64,000 bases of DNA from positions 4,547,501 to 4,611,500 of the forward strand of contig NZ_CP012670.1 of assembly GCF_004135735.1 (NCBI RefSeq). The letters are read 5' to 3'. This stretch comes from Sorangium cellulosum. GTDB taxonomy: Bacteria; Myxococcota_A; Polyangia; Polyangiales; Polyangiaceae. Positions 61,856-64,000 of this stretch are shown here, piece by piece. The position numbers were made by a program, and so were the translations under genes. How positions within the stretch are numbered: the stretch's first letter is position 1; the number at the start of each line of letters is the position of its first letter. The notes under the pieces were generated by a model that made no database searches, was not told where the DNA came from, and was given only the letters and a program-made list of their open reading frames with translations.

Positions 61856-62611
61856 TCAGGCGCGGGAAGGATCCGCGGCCGGCGAGCTGCCCGGCGCAGG
61901 CTCTGGCGGCATGTAATAGAGGATCCGGTGGCAGTTCGGGCACCGCTCGAACTCCTCCTGGCGGCGCATCTTCTGGAACATCATCGGCGGCACCGACAGG
62001 TGACAGCCGAGGCACGTGCCGTCGTACGTGCGGGCGATCGCGACCGGCCTGCGCTGCCGGATCGACTCGTAGCGGCGGTACAGGACGGGCGGCAGCTTGC
62101 CGACCACCTGCTGGCGCGCCTCGGCGCGCTGGCCGCGCTCGGCCTGGAGCGCCTCCAGCGACGCCTGCGTCCCCGGCGCGCTGCCGTCGATCGCCCCGGA
62201 GAGCTCGACGCGCTTCGCCTCCGCCTGCGCGATCGCCGAGCGCGCGCCCTCGGCGGCCGAGCTCAGGCGCTCGATCTCTTCCTCGCGATCGCGGTGCAGC
62301 TTGCGCAGCTCCTCGATCTCGCGCTGCGCCGCGTTCGACTCGCGCTCGTTCCGGGAGCGCTGCAGCTTCTCCCTCGAGCGCTCGATCTGGCTGGCCATCT
62401 GGCGGGACTCGACGACGAGCTCGGAGCGCGTCTTCTCCATCGCCGCCAGGGTCTCCCGATCGCTCGTCAGCCGCTCTTCCAGCCGCTTCAGCTCGGACCG
62501 CATCCCCTCCAGGCTGCTTCGCTGTCTGTCGAGCTGCTCATCGATGCGGCGGATCTCGGTGTCGATGGCCGACAGCTCTTCGAGGAATGCGATCTGCTCG
62601 CGGATGCTCAC
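61856..62611 (-). CDS. Coiled-coil protein with C4 zinc ribbon
   Basis: 251 aa. Residues about 5-145 form a long coiled coil (LEELSAIDTEIRRIDEQLDR and further heptads rich in Glu/Arg). The C-terminal zinc ribbon uses CLGCHLSVPP and CPNCHRILYY. This architecture matches the conserved bacterial family annotated 'C4-type zinc ribbon domain' (CdsZ/CT398-like), proposed to act as an adaptor. The start is GTG 62611 with AAGGAAG 5 nt upstream. It is probably the first gene of a pair with the kinase gene and starts just after the tRNA. Confidence 0.88.
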   Translation of the reverse strand: MSIREQIAFLEELSAIDTEIRRIDEQLDRQRSSLEGMRSELKRLEERLTSDRETLAAMEKTRSELVVESRQMASQIERSREKLQRSRNERESNAAQREIEELRKLHRDREEEIERLSSAAEGARSAIAQAEAKRVELSGAIDGSAPGTQASLEALQAERGQRAEARQQVVGKLPPVLYRRYESIRQRRPVAIARTYDGTCLGCHLSVPPMMFQKMRRQEEFERCPNCHRILYYMPPEPAPGSSPAADPSRA

Positions 62612-62646
62612 GTGCTTCCTTGTCTCCTTGTGTTCCGTAGCTTTCG

Positions 62647-62720
62647 TGGGCCCACCTGGACTCGAACCAGGAACAGCCCGGTTATGAGCCGGGGGCTCTG
62701 ACCGATTGAGCTATAGGCCC
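62647..62720 (-). tRNA. tRNA with anticodon CAT, Ile2-like body; CCA not encoded
   Basis: On the minus strand: acceptor GGGCCTA/TGGGCCC, D-arm GCTC/GAGC, anticodon stem CCCGG/CCGGG with loop CTCATAA, T-arm CCTGG/CCAGG. The GGGCCTATAGCTCA start and CTCATAA loop resemble tRNA-Ile genes, so this may be the lysidine-modified Ile2 tRNA rather than Met. The genomic 3' end reads ACGA, so CCA must be added after transcription, unlike the other CAT tRNA in the window. Confidence 0.9.
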
Positions 62721-62915
62721 TGATGCAGGCGGCGACACCCCGATCGGGGCGGCCGACTGAAGCATCGGCGGACAACGTAGTCCAAGCCGCGCGGAGTTGG
62801 AAGGGGAGCGGTTCGGGTGGCACGTCTCCCACGCGGCGCCGGCGTGACCCCGGCGCGGCGGCGCCTGCTCCGGCGCTCTCGCCGGACGCCGCGGCCTCGC
62901 CCGGGCCCACGTCCC

Positions 62916-63908
62916 TCACGGACCCTGCCGTCCGCCCGGATCGGCCATCGGGCTGCGGCGCGGGATGCGGGCCGTCCGCTCGGCGGGGGTCACGGCCTTG
63001 CTTCCGTCGAGCGTGTCGGAGCAGCACCGGAAGCCGACCTGGTAGAACCGGAACCACCGGTTGTGCGTCGAGGTGATCGGGCGGCACCTCGAGCGGATGG
63101 GCCCCCAGTAGCCCCCCTTCAACGTCGAGCGGAACGGCTTTTCGTCCAGGTTGCCGAGCTCGTTGTGGACCCACTCGTCGACGTTGCCGGTCATGTCGCG
63201 GACGCCGAAGGGGCTCACGCACCGCTGCATCTCCCCGGACGCGACCCGTCGATCCAGCCGCTCGACCTCCGCGGAGATCTTCCACGGGTCCGAGAACGTC
63301 TCGAGCGCGGGCATCGAGATCTTCCTGTCGATGTTGCAGGCGTCGGGGTCGCGCGCGGTCCCGTAAGGATAGGGCCACATCTGCGGGCCCTCGCACGCGA
63401 ACTCCCACTCCTCGACGGTGCAGAGCCGCTTGCCCTCGACCTCGCAGGCGCGCTTCGCCTCCAGCCAGCTCACCATCACCACCGGGACGACGCCCTCGAT
63501 GTTCGGGTACTCGAACACGTCGATGCAGTAGCGCCGGCGCTGGAGGCGCCCCTCGCAGAGGACCTCGGGCTCGAACCGCGCGCAGATGTCCTTCTCCTCG
63601 TCGATGTAGGCGGCGCAGTGGTGCCCGACGTAGGGGCAATAGATGCCGTCGACGAGCACCATGCCCGCGCGGCACGCGGTGGCGCTCGCGGGGTTGACGC
63701 GCACGTACTCGGGCAGCGGCGGGCGCGGCGGAGCGACGAGCGCGGGGGGGGGCGGCGCGGGCTCCGGCGGCGCGACGCTCGCCGCGGGCGAGCGCGCGCT
63801 CGCCCCGGAGGCCGGCTCCGGCGGCCTGCGGAGCCGGGGGGCGAAGAGCAGCGCGCTCACCAGCGCGGCGACGGCGAGGGCGGCGAGGAAGGCGATGCGC
63901 TCGCGCAT
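62916..63908 (-). CDS. Membrane-anchored FGE/SUMF1-domain protein without the catalytic Cys pair
   Basis: 330 aa. One N-terminal membrane helix (AFLAALAVAALVSALLFA, about 6-23), then a Pro/Ala linker (25-65). The FGE-sulfatase-type domain (about 75-305) has MVLVDGIYCPYVG, the MVSWLEAKRACEVEGKRLCT then VEEWEFACEG core (family marks are WxxA and LPTExEWE), NVDEWVHN and FRSTLKGGYWGPIRSRCRP. The Cys pair of active formylglycine-generating enzyme near RCxxSxC is absent, so it is probably structural, or a binding protein like other FGE-fold paralogues. ATG 63908 follows the upstream gene's stop by 1 nt, so the two are coupled. Confidence 0.85.
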   Translation of the reverse strand: MRERIAFLAALAVAALVSALLFAPRLRRPPEPASGASARSPAASVAPPEPAPPPPALVAPPRPPLPEYVRVNPASATACRAGMVLVDGIYCPYVGHHCAAYIDEEKDICARFEPEVLCEGRLQRRRYCIDVFEYPNIEGVVPVVMVSWLEAKRACEVEGKRLCTVEEWEFACEGPQMWPYPYGTARDPDACNIDRKISMPALETFSDPWKISAEVERLDRRVASGEMQRCVSPFGVRDMTGNVDEWVHNELGNLDEKPFRSTLKGGYWGPIRSRCRPITSTHNRWFRFYQVGFRCCSDTLDGSKAVTPAERTARIPRRSPMADPGGRQGP

Positions 63909-63909
63909 G

Positions 63910-64000
63910 TCAGTCGTACACGCCGCCCTTCTCGCGAGCGCGCTCGCGGTCGCGCTCGATGAACGGCCGCGGCGGCGGGGTATGGACGCCGTCGATCGTG
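63910..64000 (-). CDS. 3' end of a gene continuing past the window
   Basis: Only the last 29 codons are visible, ending TPPPRPFIERDRERAREKGG plus VYD and the stop TGA at 63910-63912. The TGA is separated from the downstream FGE-like ATG by one base (TGACATG), implying an operon. The fragment is rich in Arg/Glu and cannot be assigned to a family. Confidence 0.7.
   Translation of the reverse strand, partial: TIDGVHTPPPRPFIERDRERAREKGGVYD

Overview
The window is chromosomal DNA from a very GC-rich (about 70%) bacterium, almost certainly a myxobacterium of the Sorangium/Polyangiales type. The evidence is the strong G/C bias at third codon positions, three membrane-linked Ser/Thr protein kinases in 64 kb, an FHA-domain sigma54-type activator, a long Ser/Lys/Pro-Ala repeat protein, many lipoproteins, and runs of low-complexity tandem repeats. 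There is no phage, insertion sequence or CRISPR array. It reads as ordinary core chromosome with lineage-specific genes between conserved ones.

Layout. 1-7.6 kb: a branched-chain amino-acid operon, ilvB(partial)-ilvN-ilvC-leuA-cimA-leuB, ending in a GC hairpin. 7.6-9.3 kb: a non-coding stretch with a frameshifted relic gene and a 56-bp tandem duplication, then a Gly/Trp-repeat lipoprotein. 9.3-12.6 kb: a lone NarK-type transporter and a kinase with a membrane-spanning N terminus. 13-15.6 kb: a tRNA-dihydrouridine synthase and a HAD 5'-nucleotidase. 15.8-17.5 kb: an RsbT/RsbX/RsbS-like partner-switch operon. 17.9-19.4 kb: a repeat-rich DNA-binding-type protein and a small winged-helix protein. 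19.6-22.6 kb: four genes for GDP-D-glycero-alpha-D-manno-heptose. 22.7-27.3 kb: a MoxR ATPase convergent with dnaE. 27.5-31 kb: envelope lipoproteins, an OmpA-like protein and a cytochrome c, with a long palindrome at 28.7 kb. 31.5-35.1 kb: a 58-aa membrane peptide, a 363-aa protein with the motif layout of a RelA/SpoT (p)ppGpp synthetase, a Crp/Fnr regulator, a DUF507 protein and a Cys-rich protein. 35.2-39.7 kb: a same-strand run of epimerase, yicC, gmk, mtnP and a PfkB kinase. 39.8-43.3 kb: a lipoprotein, a kinase and a membrane-anchored hydrolase. 43.4-49.4 kb: proS, an isoaspartyl-peptidase-type asparaginase, a phytoene-desaturase-like oxidoreductase and the FHA-AAA+ activator. 49.6-54.6 kb: a class I glutamine amidotransferase-like protein, a Tat-exported phosphoesterase, murJ and a dual-specificity phosphatase. 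54.9-64 kb: two CAT-anticodon tRNAs, a TonB-like protein, tatD, a PrkA-type kinase, a lipoprotein, a third Ser/Thr kinase, a coiled-coil zinc-ribbon protein, an FGE-like protein and the 3' end of one more gene.

The best candidate for an undescribed system is 31.5-32.9 kb. The 363-aa protein carries, in order and with matching spacing, the residues that define (p)ppGpp synthetase domains, but with very little other similarity. A 58-aa membrane peptide with a perfect ribosome binding site and an upstream dyad lies just before it. Secondary points are the T-to-A change in the GAFTGA loop of the sigma54-type activator, the 127-bp palindrome, the (PWGGWGGWGGWHR)n lipoprotein, and a recurring TGCTA-type -10 motif a few bases before start codons, suggesting leaderless mRNAs. 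All calls rest on reading the sequence; no database search was run.
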